A stretch of DNA of 64,000 bases from Raoultibacter phocaeensis (GTDB lineage: Bacteria > Actinomycetota > Coriobacteriia > Coriobacteriales > Eggerthellaceae), in NCBI RefSeq assembly GCF_901411515.1, contig NZ_CABDUX010000001.1:1488001-1552000 (forward strand), read 5' to 3'. The position numbers were made by a program, and so were the translations under genes. Positions 7,659 through 16,941 of the stretch are shown here, in pieces; within the stretch, counting starts at the first letter, position 1; each line of letters starts with the position of its first letter. The notes under the pieces were generated by a model. The model had not been told where the DNA came from and ran no database searches. It saw nothing but the letters and a program-made list of their open reading frames with translations.

Positions 7659-10600
7659 CAAAAGGAGGGAGAGGCCCTCGCCGAGCATGGCGGGCAGGTC
7701 GGCGCTCGCCGTCCTGCTCGCCCTCGCGCTCGCCGGCCCTGTGCAGCTGTCGTACGCGGCGGACGCCTCCGAGGCCCCTTCGGCGGCTCCGCCCGAGAGC
7801 GCGGAGGGCGTTTCACCCGAGCAGAGCAACGCCGAGTCGGAGCAGGCTTCCCCGCCTTCAAGCCTGAACGAGGACGGAGTTGCAGAGAAGTCTGACGATG
7901 TCGTGCCGCAAGAGCCGGCTACGGTTTCTTCAGAGGGCGGCAGCGAGGAAGGCTCCGGCCCTGCAAAGGCCGTTGCGACAGCGGCGTCCGGCATGGGCGA
8001 GATACGCCTGTCTCAGGCGAGCATCGACGCGGGCGTCGATGCGGACAACTACCTTTTCCAAGAAGACGTCACCCTCATGGTCATCTACCATCCCGATCCC
8101 AGCGCATCGGGTCGTTGGTTCGAGATAGAGATTCCCTATGAGTTCACGATGACGGCATGGCCCGAATCCTTGGAGTCGGCGACCGTCCAACGCGTCGTCA
8201 GCAGCGAGCCGTACAGCGAAAAGCTGCTGGTCACCTTGAACGATGATGTCTCCCTCGACACCATTTTCGATATCAAGTTGCGCGTACGCGACATCGAGCT
8301 TTACCAAAAAGCATCCCAAGCGGATGTCGTCTCCCCCTTCGCGATCAATTCTTACACAGCCCAGGGGGCAACGACTCCTGTTGAGTCGAGCACGTTCGAA
8401 ATGAAGACGAAAAAGCTTCCTGCTCCGGGCTATACGGTCTCGGTGAAGAACCCATCGCTTACCGCGGATGCCGTCAAAGGATCGTCCGGTTCGGCGAACG
8501 TGGAGTACACCCTCGATCTGTCGAAGCGAAAGCTGACTGCCACCGATGCCGACTTCGCGCTCGCAGTCCCTAAACAATTGAAAACGTCGTCCGGTGACGT
8601 GTTCGACCTCGATGCCGTGGTCAACGTTTCGTTCGGAGGGAATCCCCAGCTTGTCGGGGAGGATCAGGATCATTTCTACTACAAGCCCGACAAATACGAG
8701 AGCTCCTTTAACCCGGCTTATAGAGGAGACAAATCGGTCTCGTATCAGCTGCGCTACCATTCCGACAGGGCGTATTCCAACGAAGTGTACCTATCGGATC
8801 TCGATATCGTGTCGGCACGGGACGACTCGACGGTCGATTGGAGCGCGGGCAAAACCCTCAAGCTAGACACGGCCGTGTCGGGGAGGAAGATAAACGCCTC
8901 TTGGGATTCCGCGCATTTCCAGCAGCAAGCAAGAACGGGCGAGAAAGACGTGAAGGCGAGCGTGACGTGCTACGTAGCGCCGCCCGACCATATCGCCTCC
9001 GTCCTTTGGATGAAAGAGGCCGAGGTGATCTACACCATCACGGACGAAGTCATCCTGAAAAGCGGGCAGCCCGACGGCGACGGGGTCGACTGGAACTACG
9101 AGACCAATCTGGGCCGGCAGATCGAAGCCGCCGAGATACCGTCGCTCTCGCCCGACGGCGAATGGGTCGTCAAAGCCATCTACCGCGGGCCTGTCGGCGG
9201 TTCGAGGTACGAGACGGAAAGCGGGTTCGTCGTCGACGTCAGAACCGCGTACGCGGACGGATCCCCTCTGGGGGCGAGCGCCTACTACGGCGTTACCGCC
9301 TCGGGGACGTCCGAGCCCGAAGCGAGCCACGCCAGCCTTAACCTCCAGCAATCCATCAGAGTCGCGAGCGACGACCTCTCGTTCATCGACTGGCAGGGAG
9401 AAAGCCAGCCGATCATCGGCGAGTCTGATCAAACCGTAGCGCAATACACGCTGAAGGGCTCGAACTCGACCATGCTGTACCAGAACGCGAGGCTCGCCAT
9501 AGATGATCCAGCCGTGCTCGGCGTATGCGATATGATCAGGATGACGCGAGGTTCCAACAAGCAGCTCGTCGAATACGCGACCAGCTCGGGCGCTACGGGC
9601 TCCATCAGGGTCGCCGACATCGGCGGTCTGATCGACGAGGTCGAGGTGCCCATCCCCTTGGCCGAAGGAGAGTACCTCACAGGGCTCGCCATCGACTTCG
9701 GGACGCTCGATGGGATAAACCTGTCCTACGATGTCAAACTGAAATCCAGCAGCCGCGTGCCTGCCACCCTTCCGTCGGACGGGACGGACCTGGAGGGGCG
9801 CGTCTTCTCAACGGGCGCGACGTTCTCTGCCGACGGGGCGCCCGATCGCAGCTGGGCCGCAGGCACGAAGTTCGTGCGCGCGTCTTCGGAGCAGATCATG
9901 AACGTTGCGGACAGCTCCGCCTCCACGTTCTCCCCGGACGACATGCCCAAATGGCTCGGCTCCTACGACGAGAAGCGAAACGCCGTCGTCGGGAAGGTCG
10001 AGCTTGCGGCGGGCACCGGGAAAAAGCAGTACTGGAACATGTCCATCGACTTTGCGGGAACCGATTCCCGGCTGCTCTCCCTGGTAAAGAAGATCGACAC
10101 GGGCGGCAACGGATTCCGATTCAAATGCGTGTATACGACGAACCTGCACTCCGAAGAGCGCGAGGCGGGCGGCAATAGCCTTACGGTAGACCTTACCGGC
10201 GTGCTCTCTGAGAACGAGTACCTGACCTCCCTGAGGCTTGTCCCGACCGATAAATACTACGATGCTTATAGCGCGTGCACGGTCAGTCTTATAACGACGC
10301 CGGACGGCGACACGTATCCGCACAGGTTCTTCTCCGGCGAGGAGTTCCCCGCGACGGCGGCATCGTGCCGCATTGTGGCCACCTGCTCAGCCGACGACCT
10401 GCCCGCGTACGAACGTCAAGGGGCGAGCGTCTCGTTCTCATCGAAGGCGACGGCATACCTCACGGGAAACGAGTTCGAGGGTTTCACCTCCTCGTACAAG
10501 GTTTACCAGGGTGATTCGTTCACCTGCACCGTGAGAGCGCAGCCTTCGGTGACGTACGGCGGGGAGTATCAGATCAAGAACCCCGTGTACTACTTCAGGG

Positions 10601-12102
10601 TAGACAGCTCCTATTCCTTCCAAGACAGCACGTTCAAGGCGACCGGGGGGAGCGCCATCTCGTTCGGGGATCCCGAAGTGACGACGCACGTTGCTTCCGA
10701 CGGCTCGACGATAGTCAAGGTGGTCCTCCCCGACTACGTGCTCGACTCCGTAGGGACGAAGTCCGATTCCCGCACGGACACCCTCACCAGGTTCCAGTTC
10801 GACCTGCGCGCGGCACCCTGGGCCACCCCCGGCTCGGGCTACACGCCCGTAAGCGAGGTCTGGACCGACTTCAACGAGAGCACGGGCGAGCCGGAGGCGG
10901 GCTACAGCCCCGTCGTCCTGCAGAACACGGTTCCCGACGACACAGGCGACCTGGGATTGCCGGGCGGCACGCAGCTCCACCTCTCCTCCCCCTACAGGGC
11001 GAACTTCCAGATACTGGAGGCCACCGAAGTGGGCGCGAACTCGCTGGCCTCTGCGGATGCGACCGCGTCCGTCGACGTGGAGGGGCACGACAACGACCCG
11101 TTCGGGCAGCGGCTCTCGATCGTATCGCACATCGACCATCCCACCAAGGACTGGGTGGTGTACGTTCCCGTGCCCAAGGAGGGTTCGATCGTGAAGTACC
11201 AAGCACAGGATGGCTCCGGGCTGGTGACGAAGGAATCGTCGCCCTCGGCTTGCTCCCTGAGCCTGACCGGCCCGGTGTCCAACGCGGGCGACGGCGCGAT
11301 CGTCACGTATTCGACCGATGCTGCGCCTGCGTACGACCTGACGGGCGCATTCGTCGGCACGTACGTGGACGCCTCCGCCGTGTCCGATTGGTCGGCGGTT
11401 ACGATGATCCGCATCGAGATCCCCGAGCTTGCTCCCCGCGAGAAGCGCTTCCCCGTTATCGGCTACGAGAGCGAGCTTAAGGCGGAAGTTGGGGACCTCA
11501 TCGCCTACGGAGGCATCTACTACAACTTCAAGATGGGCGATTCCGCCGATTGGTACAAGGGGTCGGGCGGCTACGGCGCCCTCAACTCCTACACGCTGAT
11601 CGACTTCCACGCTACCGGCTACGCCTGGTCGCAGCCTGCCGCCTCGACCCTGGCGGATCCCGCCGCCCCGGTCGAGGAGCGCACGCCGCTGGCCGGCGCG
11701 AAAGTGTCCACGACGAACGCCGTGACCGGCGAGGAGCTGTCGGCCGTCACGGCCGAAGACGGCACGTACGACCTGGCCGTGCCCAGCCACGGCGCCTATG
11801 CGCTGGAAGTGGCTAAGGAGCCTGCCCGCCGTTACGAGTTGGTGGCGTCGGGCGACCCGGCCGACCCCGACTCGTCGAAGTTCGATCCCGCCACCGCCCA
11901 GACGGCTGTCTCGTTCGAGCGCTTCGACGTGCGACACGTCAACGCGGGGTTCGTCGACCTTGGGCCCATCTCCGACCCGACGGAGCTCCCGGTGACGGGC
12001 GGGGCCGGCGCGGCTCCCTTCGCTGCGGCGGGCATAGCCTTGATGGCGGGAGCGGCGCTCGCGCTGCGGCTGCGCCGCAACCGTCTCCCCCGCAGCCGCT
12101 AG
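7639..12102 (+). CDS. Giant LPVTG-anchored surface adhesin, probable pilus tip or ancillary pilin
   Basis: This 1487-aa protein has an N-terminal signal peptide (MAGRSALAVLLALALAGPVQLSYA), an acidic Ser/Glu/Pro-rich stretch to about 115, a long beta-rich ectodomain without recognisable repeats, and near the C-terminus a CarboxypepD/Cna-B-like module (LAGAKVSTTNAVTGEELSA, about 1355-1440). It ends with LPVTG, a hydrophobic helix and an Arg-rich tail, the classic sortase signal. ATG 7639 follows AAAGGAGAGGG and overlaps the Rrf2 gene. It is upstream of the backbone pilin and two class C sortases, the usual order for a tip adhesin. The ligand is unknown. Confidence 0.85.
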   Translation: MRPTTISKRRERPSPSMAGRSALAVLLALALAGPVQLSYAADASEAPSAAPPESAEGVSPEQSNAESEQASPPSSLNEDGVAEKSDDVVPQEPATVSSEGGSEEGSGPAKAVATAASGMGEIRLSQASIDAGVDADNYLFQEDVTLMVIYHPDPSASGRWFEIEIPYEFTMTAWPESLESATVQRVVSSEPYSEKLLVTLNDDVSLDTIFDIKLRVRDIELYQKASQADVVSPFAINSYTAQGATTPVESSTFEMKTKKLPAPGYTVSVKNPSLTADAVKGSSGSANVEYTLDLSKRKLTATDADFALAVPKQLKTSSGDVFDLDAVVNVSFGGNPQLVGEDQDHFYYKPDKYESSFNPAYRGDKSVSYQLRYHSDRAYSNEVYLSDLDIVSARDDSTVDWSAGKTLKLDTAVSGRKINASWDSAHFQQQARTGEKDVKASVTCYVAPPDHIASVLWMKEAEVIYTITDEVILKSGQPDGDGVDWNYETNLGRQIEAAEIPSLSPDGEWVVKAIYRGPVGGSRYETESGFVVDVRTAYADGSPLGASAYYGVTASGTSEPEASHASLNLQQSIRVASDDLSFIDWQGESQPIIGESDQTVAQYTLKGSNSTMLYQNARLAIDDPAVLGVCDMIRMTRGSNKQLVEYATSSGATGSIRVADIGGLIDEVEVPIPLAEGEYLTGLAIDFGTLDGINLSYDVKLKSSSRVPATLPSDGTDLEGRVFSTGATFSADGAPDRSWAAGTKFVRASSEQIMNVADSSASTFSPDDMPKWLGSYDEKRNAVVGKVELAAGTGKKQYWNMSIDFAGTDSRLLSLVKKIDTGGNGFRFKCVYTTNLHSEEREAGGNSLTVDLTGVLSENEYLTSLRLVPTDKYYDAYSACTVSLITTPDGDTYPHRFFSGEEFPATAASCRIVATCSADDLPAYERQGASVSFSSKATAYLTGNEFEGFTSSYKVYQGDSFTCTVRAQPSVTYGGEYQIKNPVYYFRVDSSYSFQDSTFKATGGSAISFGDPEVTTHVASDGSTIVKVVLPDYVLDSVGTKSDSRTDTLTRFQFDLRAAPWATPGSGYTPVSEVWTDFNESTGEPEAGYSPVVLQNTVPDDTGDLGLPGGTQLHLSSPYRANFQILEATEVGANSLASADATASVDVEGHDNDPFGQRLSIVSHIDHPTKDWVVYVPVPKEGSIVKYQAQDGSGLVTKESSPSACSLSLTGPVSNAGDGAIVTYSTDAAPAYDLTGAFVGTYVDASAVSDWSAVTMIRIEIPELAPREKRFPVIGYESELKAEVGDLIAYGGIYYNFKMGDSADWYKGSGGYGALNSYTLIDFHATGYAWSQPAASTLADPAAPVEERTPLAGAKVSTTNAVTGEELSAVTAEDGTYDLAVPSHGAYALEVAKEPARRYELVASGDPADPDSSKFDPATAQTAVSFERFDVRHVNAGFVDLGPISDPTELPVTGGAGAAPFAAAGIALMAGAALALRLRRNRLPRSR

Positions 12103-12127
12103 GTGTCGGAGCGTCCGTAAGGAGGTG

Positions 12128-12241
12128 GTGCCCGTCGAGGAGGCTGACGACCCGGCGATCACATGGAAGGCCTGCGGCCCTCGGAGGCGCCGCAGGCGCG
12201 AAGAGAGACACGACAACGAAACGAAGGAGGAGGCGGCATGA
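12128..12241 (+). CDS. Possible 37-aa leader peptide coupled to the pilin
   Basis: GTG 12128 is preceded by AAGGAGGT and opens a 37-codon frame of charged residues ending in TGA that overlaps the pilin ATG. The composition (Arg/Glu-rich) is not typical of a stable protein. It may couple pilin translation to upstream ribosomes, or be spurious. Confidence 0.25.
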   Translation: MPVEEADDPAITWKACGPRRRRRREERHDNETKEEAA

Positions 12242-13656
12242 TGAAAACATCATCGCTACCTAAGCGGGCGGCGGCGTTCGCGCTCGCCGCGGCCATGACC
12301 TGCCTGATGCTCCCGGCGGCCGCGTTCGGCGCCGGCACGTACGGCATCGAGGTGCACAAGTACCAGGACACGAGCTGGACCGGCGGCACCGCCGGCGACG
12401 GCACGGAGATCACGCCCCCGGCGGGAGCCCAGCCGCTGGAGAACGTCGAGTTCAAGGCTTACAAGGTCGTCGCCGGCCACGAGGCCGACGCCGACATCAC
12501 GGCCGAGAAGGTCGCCGCCAACAAGGACGCCTACCTCGGCGCCGGCGCGGCTCCGGTCGGCGCCGAGACGACGGCCGCCGACGGCACGGCGAGCTTCACC
12601 GGCCTCGACGAGGGCCTGTACTACGTGGAGGAGACCGACAACCTCGCGGTCGCGACGAAGGCGGCGCCGTTCCTGGTGCGCCTGCCCATGAACATCAACG
12701 GCACGCTGGCGAGCACGGTGCACGTGTACCCCAAGAACACCGTCGAGGGCGCCCCGCCCGTCGACAAGGGCGGGCATGTCGAACCCGGCGCGCAGGTGGG
12801 CGACATGGTCGACTGGTACGTGAAGATGGGCGTGCCCGAGGACTACGAAACGGGCAAGAAGCTCGTCATCAGCGACACGATCGACAGCCGCCTCGCCTAC
12901 GTGGCGGGCTCCGCGACCGTCGGCGTGGGGGCCACGCAGCCCGGCGCCACGGACGTCGCCTTCACCGAGGCGATCGACGGGGCGAAGGTCACCTGGACCA
13001 TCGACGCGGCCGCGCTCAACGGCATGGCCGTCGCCGCGGGCGACTCCATCTGGGTGAAGTTCCAAACGGAGATCGTCGCCATCGACGGCAACCCGATCCC
13101 GAACCAGGCGCACGTCGACTACACGAACTCGCTCGGCGCCACGGTGAGCGGCGACTCGGGCACCAACCCCGTCGACCCCGACGGCCCCGACGGCCCGAAC
13201 CCGCCGATCGATCCCGAGATCGGCTTCGGCGACCTCGACCTCACCAAGGTCGACAAGAAGGACAACGCCGTCCTCGCGGGCGCCGAGTTCGAGCTCTACA
13301 CCAAGGATGCGGGCGGCAACTACGTGAAGGTCGCCGCGTTCGGCACCCAGACGTCCGACGCCAACGGCAAGATCGCCTTCGCGGACCTCGCGGAGGGCAC
13401 GTACTACCTGAAGGAGGTCAAGGCGCCCGCCGGCTACGAGACCCCGGCCGACGGCACCTACACCGAGTTCACGGTCGCCAAGGACGGCGGCTACGACGTT
13501 GAGCTGTCCATCACCAACACCATGAAGGGCGAGGACGCCTTCCTGCTGCCCATCACCGGCGGCATGGGCGTGATCCCGTTCGCCGCGGCGGGCATCCTGC
13601 TCATCGGCGGCGGCGTGTACCTGGTCGTGCGCTCCCGCAAGCGCAGCGCCGCGTAG
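12238..13656 (+). CDS. Isopeptide-forming fimbrial major pilin (SpaA/SpaH type), LPITG anchor
   Basis: The 472-aa precursor has a signal peptide ending near AAAFGA, then pilin domains. The polymerisation motif VHVYPKN places the pilin lysine at K166. The last Ig-like domain has the E-box YYLKEVKAPAGYE needed for an internal Lys-Asn isopeptide bond. The sorting signal is LPITGG, a hydrophobic helix and RSRKRSAA. Class C sortases join the LPITG threonine of one subunit to K166 of the next, building the shaft; this is established for the family. The start ATGATG at 12238 has AAGGAGGAGG upstream. The sortase gene follows after 17 bp. Confidence 0.93.
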   Translation: MMKTSSLPKRAAAFALAAAMTCLMLPAAAFGAGTYGIEVHKYQDTSWTGGTAGDGTEITPPAGAQPLENVEFKAYKVVAGHEADADITAEKVAANKDAYLGAGAAPVGAETTAADGTASFTGLDEGLYYVEETDNLAVATKAAPFLVRLPMNINGTLASTVHVYPKNTVEGAPPVDKGGHVEPGAQVGDMVDWYVKMGVPEDYETGKKLVISDTIDSRLAYVAGSATVGVGATQPGATDVAFTEAIDGAKVTWTIDAAALNGMAVAAGDSIWVKFQTEIVAIDGNPIPNQAHVDYTNSLGATVSGDSGTNPVDPDGPDGPNPPIDPEIGFGDLDLTKVDKKDNAVLAGAEFELYTKDAGGNYVKVAAFGTQTSDANGKIAFADLAEGTYYLKEVKAPAGYETPADGTYTEFTVAKDGGYDVELSITNTMKGEDAFLLPITGGMGVIPFAAAGILLIGGGVYLVVRSRKRSAA

Positions 13657-13673
13657 GCCGAGGAGGCGCGTCC

Positions 13674-14594
13674 GTGAGGCGACCGGCCAAACAGGCAACG
13701 AACGAAGTCCGGCCGGGCCCGCAGGGCGCAGGCGCCCGGGCCGGGCGGCGCCCCTCGGGGAACCGCCTGGCCAACCTCGCCTTCTCGCTCCTGCTGCTCG
13801 CGGGCGCAGCGCTTCTCGCCTACCCCTCGCTCGCGGAGTGGCAGGCGCGCGAGGGGCAGCAGGCGAGCGTCCGCACGTACCTGCAGGCGGTCGAGGAGGC
13901 CCCCTCGCAGGAGCAGGAGGCCCAGCTCGCGCTCGCGCAGGCCTACAACGAGGGGCTCGCGGCGGCGACGCCCGCCGACCCCTTCTCGGGCGGGGCGCCT
14001 GCCTCGTCCGAGAAGGGGTCGGGGTCGCTCGCGGAGGACTACGCGGGCATCCTCGACGTGTACGACGGGATCATGGGCTACCTGTCCATCCCGTCCATCG
14101 GAGTGGAGCTCCCCGTCTACCACGGGACGAGCGAGCGGGTGCTCCGGCTCGGCGCAGGGCACCTGCCCCAGACCTCGCTGCCGATCGGCGGCGAGGGCGC
14201 CCACAGCGTGCTGTCGGCCCACACGGGGCTGCCGGGGGCGAGGCTGTTCGACGACCTCGACGAGCTGGCCGAGGGCGATCGCTTCTTCGTGCGCGTGTAC
14301 GGGCGGACGCTGGCCTACGAGGTGGACCGGATCTCGGTGGTGGAGCCCTCCGACACGGCGGGGCTCGCGCGCGCCGAAGGCGAGGACCACGTGACGCTCG
14401 TCACCTGCACCCCCTACGGCATCAACTCGCACCGGCTGCTCGTGCGCGGGACCCGGGTGCCCTACGAGGCCGAGGGGGCCGTCGCCGACCAGGCGTACGC
14501 GAACCCCTTCCCCTGGTGGACGCTCCTGCTGCTCGCGGGCTGGGCCGCCGCCACGGCGGCGGTGTGGCGGACGGGGAGGGGCCGGGTTGGATAG
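13674..14594 (+). CDS. Class C (pilin-polymerising) sortase 1
   Basis: The 306-aa protein has an N-terminal membrane anchor (about 33-51), the class C lid motif DPF at 102-104, catalytic H183 (SAHTGLPG), C245 (TLVTCTPYG) and R254 (HRLLVRG), then a second membrane helix near 275-295. All catalytic residues are intact. GTG 13674 follows CGAGGAGG. It should polymerise the LPITG pilin and attach the LPVTG adhesin. Its stop overlaps the second sortase by 8 bp. Confidence 0.93.
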   Translation: MRRPAKQATNEVRPGPQGAGARAGRRPSGNRLANLAFSLLLLAGAALLAYPSLAEWQAREGQQASVRTYLQAVEEAPSQEQEAQLALAQAYNEGLAAATPADPFSGGAPASSEKGSGSLAEDYAGILDVYDGIMGYLSIPSIGVELPVYHGTSERVLRLGAGHLPQTSLPIGGEGAHSVLSAHTGLPGARLFDDLDELAEGDRFFVRVYGRTLAYEVDRISVVEPSDTAGLARAEGEDHVTLVTCTPYGINSHRLLVRGTRVPYEAEGAVADQAYANPFPWWTLLLLAGWAAATAAVWRTGRGRVG

Positions 14595-15366
14595 GCGGGA
14601 GAGAGGCTCGGCGCGGCACGGCGCGCGGCGCACGCCGCCGAGCCGCGCGGACGCGCCGCGGAGGAGCGCGGCGACGCTCGCGCTCGCCGTCCTCCTGATC
14701 GCGGCGGGCGTCGGCGCGATCGGCTACCCGTTCGCCATGCAGGCGCTCTACCGGGCCGGCGCCGAGCAGGCGGTCGCCCGCTACGACGCCGAGTACGGCG
14801 GGGCGGGCCCGGGCGGCGCGAGCGCATCGGGGCGCGACCTGGACCGGCTGCTGGCGGACCTGAGGGCCTACAACGAGCGCATCTTCGCCGAGGGGCAGGA
14901 CGGGCTGCGGGACCCGTTCTCGTACGAGCAGCCCGCCATAGACCTGGCGGGCTACGGCTTCGACGAGGATATGATCGGGTATTTGGAGGTGCCGAAGATG
15001 GACCTGCTCGTCCCCGTGTACCTGGGCGCGAGCCCGGAGAACATGGCGCGCGGCGCGGCGCTGCTCGGCGAGACGTCCGTCCCCATCGGGGGCCCGGACA
15101 CGAACGCCGTCATCGCGGGCCACCGGGGCATGTCGACGGCGGCGATGTTCCGGGACGTCCAGCTGCTCGAGCCCGGCGACCGGGTCTACGTGACGAACCC
15201 GTTCGGCGAGCTCGCCTACGAGGTCGCCGAGATCGAGATCATCGACCCGAGCGACCGGGACGCCGTGCTCATACAGCCCGGGAGGGACCTGGTGACCCTG
15301 GTCACCTGCCACCCTCCCCCGTACAACTACCAGCGCTACCTCGTGCGCTGCGAGCGGGTGCAATGA
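14587..15366 (+). CDS. Class C sortase 2
   Basis: A paralogue of the preceding gene, 259 aa. It has one N-terminal membrane helix (about 29-48), the lid motif DPF at 109-111, and H179 (AGHRGMST), C241 (TLVTCHPPP) and R250 (YQRYLVR). It lacks the second membrane helix. The start is TTG 14587 inside the upstream gene. Paired class C sortases usually split the work between shaft assembly and incorporation of the accessory pilin; which does what cannot be read here. Confidence 0.92.
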   Translation: MDRRERGSARHGARRTPPSRADAPRRSAATLALAVLLIAAGVGAIGYPFAMQALYRAGAEQAVARYDAEYGGAGPGGASASGRDLDRLLADLRAYNERIFAEGQDGLRDPFSYEQPAIDLAGYGFDEDMIGYLEVPKMDLLVPVYLGASPENMARGAALLGETSVPIGGPDTNAVIAGHRGMSTAAMFRDVQLLEPGDRVYVTNPFGELAYEVAEIEIIDPSDRDAVLIQPGRDLVTLVTCHPPPYNYQRYLVRCERVQ

Positions 15367-15413
15367 GGGCTCCCGACCGTGCAGGAAGTCGATCGCGTAA
15401 GGAGTGAGGAGAG

Positions 15414-15749
15414 ATGGCGAGGACCGCAGAGAGGGAGCTCGACGAGAGGAAGGCCCGAGTGCTCGGCCTTTTGAGGAGCAGGGGGGCCGACGCCCGCTCG
15501 ATATCGCTGTCCTATTCGGCGTTGAGCGAGGCACTCGGCACGACCGAGTGCCGCATGCGCTGTAGCCTCAGGGCCTTGAAGGCCGACGGGATGCTCGCGG
15601 TGCACGCCCGGTACTTCCCCAACGGAGGGCAGAGGGAGAACGCGTACCGCATCACCTCGAGGGGCAGGCGCTGGCTCGCGCGCATCGAGGAAGGCCAAGC
15701 GCCGGACGGCGCCGGCAACGTGGAAGAAGAAAGGAAGGGCAAGCAATGA
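15414..15749 (+). CDS. Small winged-helix DNA-binding protein
   Basis: The 111-aa product has a central helix-turn-helix/wing (SISLSYSALSEALGTTECRMRCSLRALKADGML...ENAYRITSRGRRWL), like replication or transcription regulators that read a two-state promoter. There is no sensor domain. AGGAG precedes ATG 15414. It lies 47 bp after the second sortase and could belong to the same transcript. Its stop overlaps the next gene (ATGA). Confidence 0.7.
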   Translation: MARTAERELDERKARVLGLLRSRGADARSISLSYSALSEALGTTECRMRCSLRALKADGMLAVHARYFPNGGQRENAYRITSRGRRWLARIEEGQAPDGAGNVEEERKGKQ

Positions 15750-15904
15750 CGATTGAAGCGTATTGCATGAAGTGCAAGGAGAAGAAGCGGATGCTCGACC
15801 CCAAGGCGGGGAAGACGAGCAACGGCAAGGACATCATGAAGGGGACCTGCCCGGCCTGCGGATCCACGATCTGCCGCATCGGCGCGGTGCCGGACGGGAA
15901 GTAG
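15746..15904 (+). CDS. DUF5679-type zinc-ribbon protein, 52 aa
   Basis: A short protein starting MTIEAYCMKCKEKKRM with a second knuckle CPACGSTICRIG, i.e. two CxxC pairs spaced for one zinc. This matches the DUF5679 family of small zinc ribbons. Overlap of ATGA with the winged-helix gene indicates coupled translation. The function is unknown; such ribbons often bind nucleic acid. Confidence 0.8.
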   Translation: MTIEAYCMKCKEKKRMLDPKAGKTSNGKDIMKGTCPACGSTICRIGAVPDGK

Positions 15905-15946
15905 CCGGGGCCCCGGGCCCGCCCCGGAGCCCTCGAAGGAGGAGAC

Positions 15947-16258
15947 GTGGAGAACGAGTCGAGGCTGCTCGTCGAGCTGGAACCCGAGGAGCCCGAGGAG
16001 CCGGGGCGCGAAGGGCCCGCCCCCGAGGCGGCGCCCGCGCGCATGCCGACGGCCGCCAGGGCCGCGTTCTTCGCGCTCGGGCTGGCCCTGTCCGCGGCAG
16101 GCGTGCTCGCGTCGTGGCTCGTCGGCCGATCCAGGTCGGTCGGTGCCGCGCACGAAGCCGCCGGCGCCGCGGCGATCGGCTGCATCCTGAACGCGTTCGC
16201 GCTCGCCGGGATCGCGGCGTCCGAGCTGCTGTCCTGCACGGCCGCGATCCTCGACTAG
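15947..16258 (+). CDS. Small two-helix membrane protein with acidic head
   Basis: GTG 15947 follows GAAGGAGG. The 103-aa product has an acidic, Pro-rich N-terminus and two hydrophobic helices (about 37-60 and 70-98). I do not recognise a family. It sits among other small envelope genes of this cluster. Confidence 0.6.
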   Translation: MENESRLLVELEPEEPEEPGREGPAPEAAPARMPTAARAAFFALGLALSAAGVLASWLVGRSRSVGAAHEAAGAAAIGCILNAFALAGIAASELLSCTAAILD

Positions 16259-16311
16259 GCGCCGGAGCGCAGAGAACCGATCTGACAAGCGAAACTAAGG
16301 AGAAGATCCAA

Positions 16312-16575
16312 ATGGAGAACGAACCAATGCAGTACCAAGTCGAGATGCCCGCCCTTTCGGGAGGGGCGAAGTTCGGCTACGGAGCCCTCGGCTTCTTCCT
16401 CATGCTCATCGGCGTGCTCGTCGCCTGGCTCGTCAACAAGGACAAGGCCCCGGCGGTCAAGAAGTCGGCCATCGTGAGCTCGGCGGTGGGCATGGCCATC
16501 GGCATCGTGGCGTGGATCGCGTTCTACGCCGTCGTGTTCGCGGGCATCATGGCGACCTACGGGGCGTACCTGTAG
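16312..16575 (+). CDS. Small two-helix membrane protein
   Basis: The 87-aa product begins MENEPMQYQVEMPALSGG and has two hydrophobic helices (about 19-40 and 54-83) joined by a basic loop NKDKAPAVKK. ATG 16312 follows AAGGAGA. The layout resembles the preceding gene, so the two may be diverged paralogues. The function is unknown. Confidence 0.65.
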   Translation: MENEPMQYQVEMPALSGGAKFGYGALGFFLMLIGVLVAWLVNKDKAPAVKKSAIVSSAVGMAIGIVAWIAFYAVVFAGIMATYGAYL

Positions 16576-16637
16576 AGGACCCGCCCGGGGCGCCGCCGAA
16601 GCGGCGCCCCGGCGCCTGGAAGACGAAGGGCAGGCCG

Positions 16638-16925
16638 ATGAAGATAAGGCAGCTGAGGTTGTTCGCGGACGTATGCGACGAGGGGAGCCTCTCGGGCGCC
16701 GCGAAGCGCAACGGGATGTCGGTGCAGAACGTCTCGAAGGCCATGAGCGACCTCGAGGGGGAGCTGGGCAGGACGCTCTTCGACCGAAGCGGGAGGGGCG
16801 CGCGCCCCACCGACGCGGCGCGGGCCCTCCTCCCCTACGCGAGGACGGCGCTCAAGGCGTTCGAGCTGTGCGAGTCGTTCGGCTCCTCGCTGCGCGGGCC
16901 GGAACCGAGGCCCCGCAACGACTAG
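16638..16925 (+). CDS. Stand-alone LysR-type HTH protein
   Basis: This 95-aa protein is only the winged HTH of a LysR regulator (MKIRQLRLFADVCDEGSLSGAAKRNG...SKAMSDLEGELGRTLFDR, then linker helix). The whole effector domain of about 200 aa is missing and the frame ends cleanly, so this appears to be a designed mini-regulator. A second one lies at 21482. Such proteins could bind as dimers without ligand control, or compete with full LysR proteins. Confidence 0.75.
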   Translation: MKIRQLRLFADVCDEGSLSGAAKRNGMSVQNVSKAMSDLEGELGRTLFDRSGRGARPTDAARALLPYARTALKAFELCESFGSSLRGPEPRPRND

Positions 16926-16941
16926 TGAAAGGAAGATCTGC

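Noticed and set aside
10438-12216. 592-codon minus-strand frame opposite the LPVTG adhesin
   Set aside because: Shadow frame with low-complexity Arg/Gly/Val composition and no start signal.
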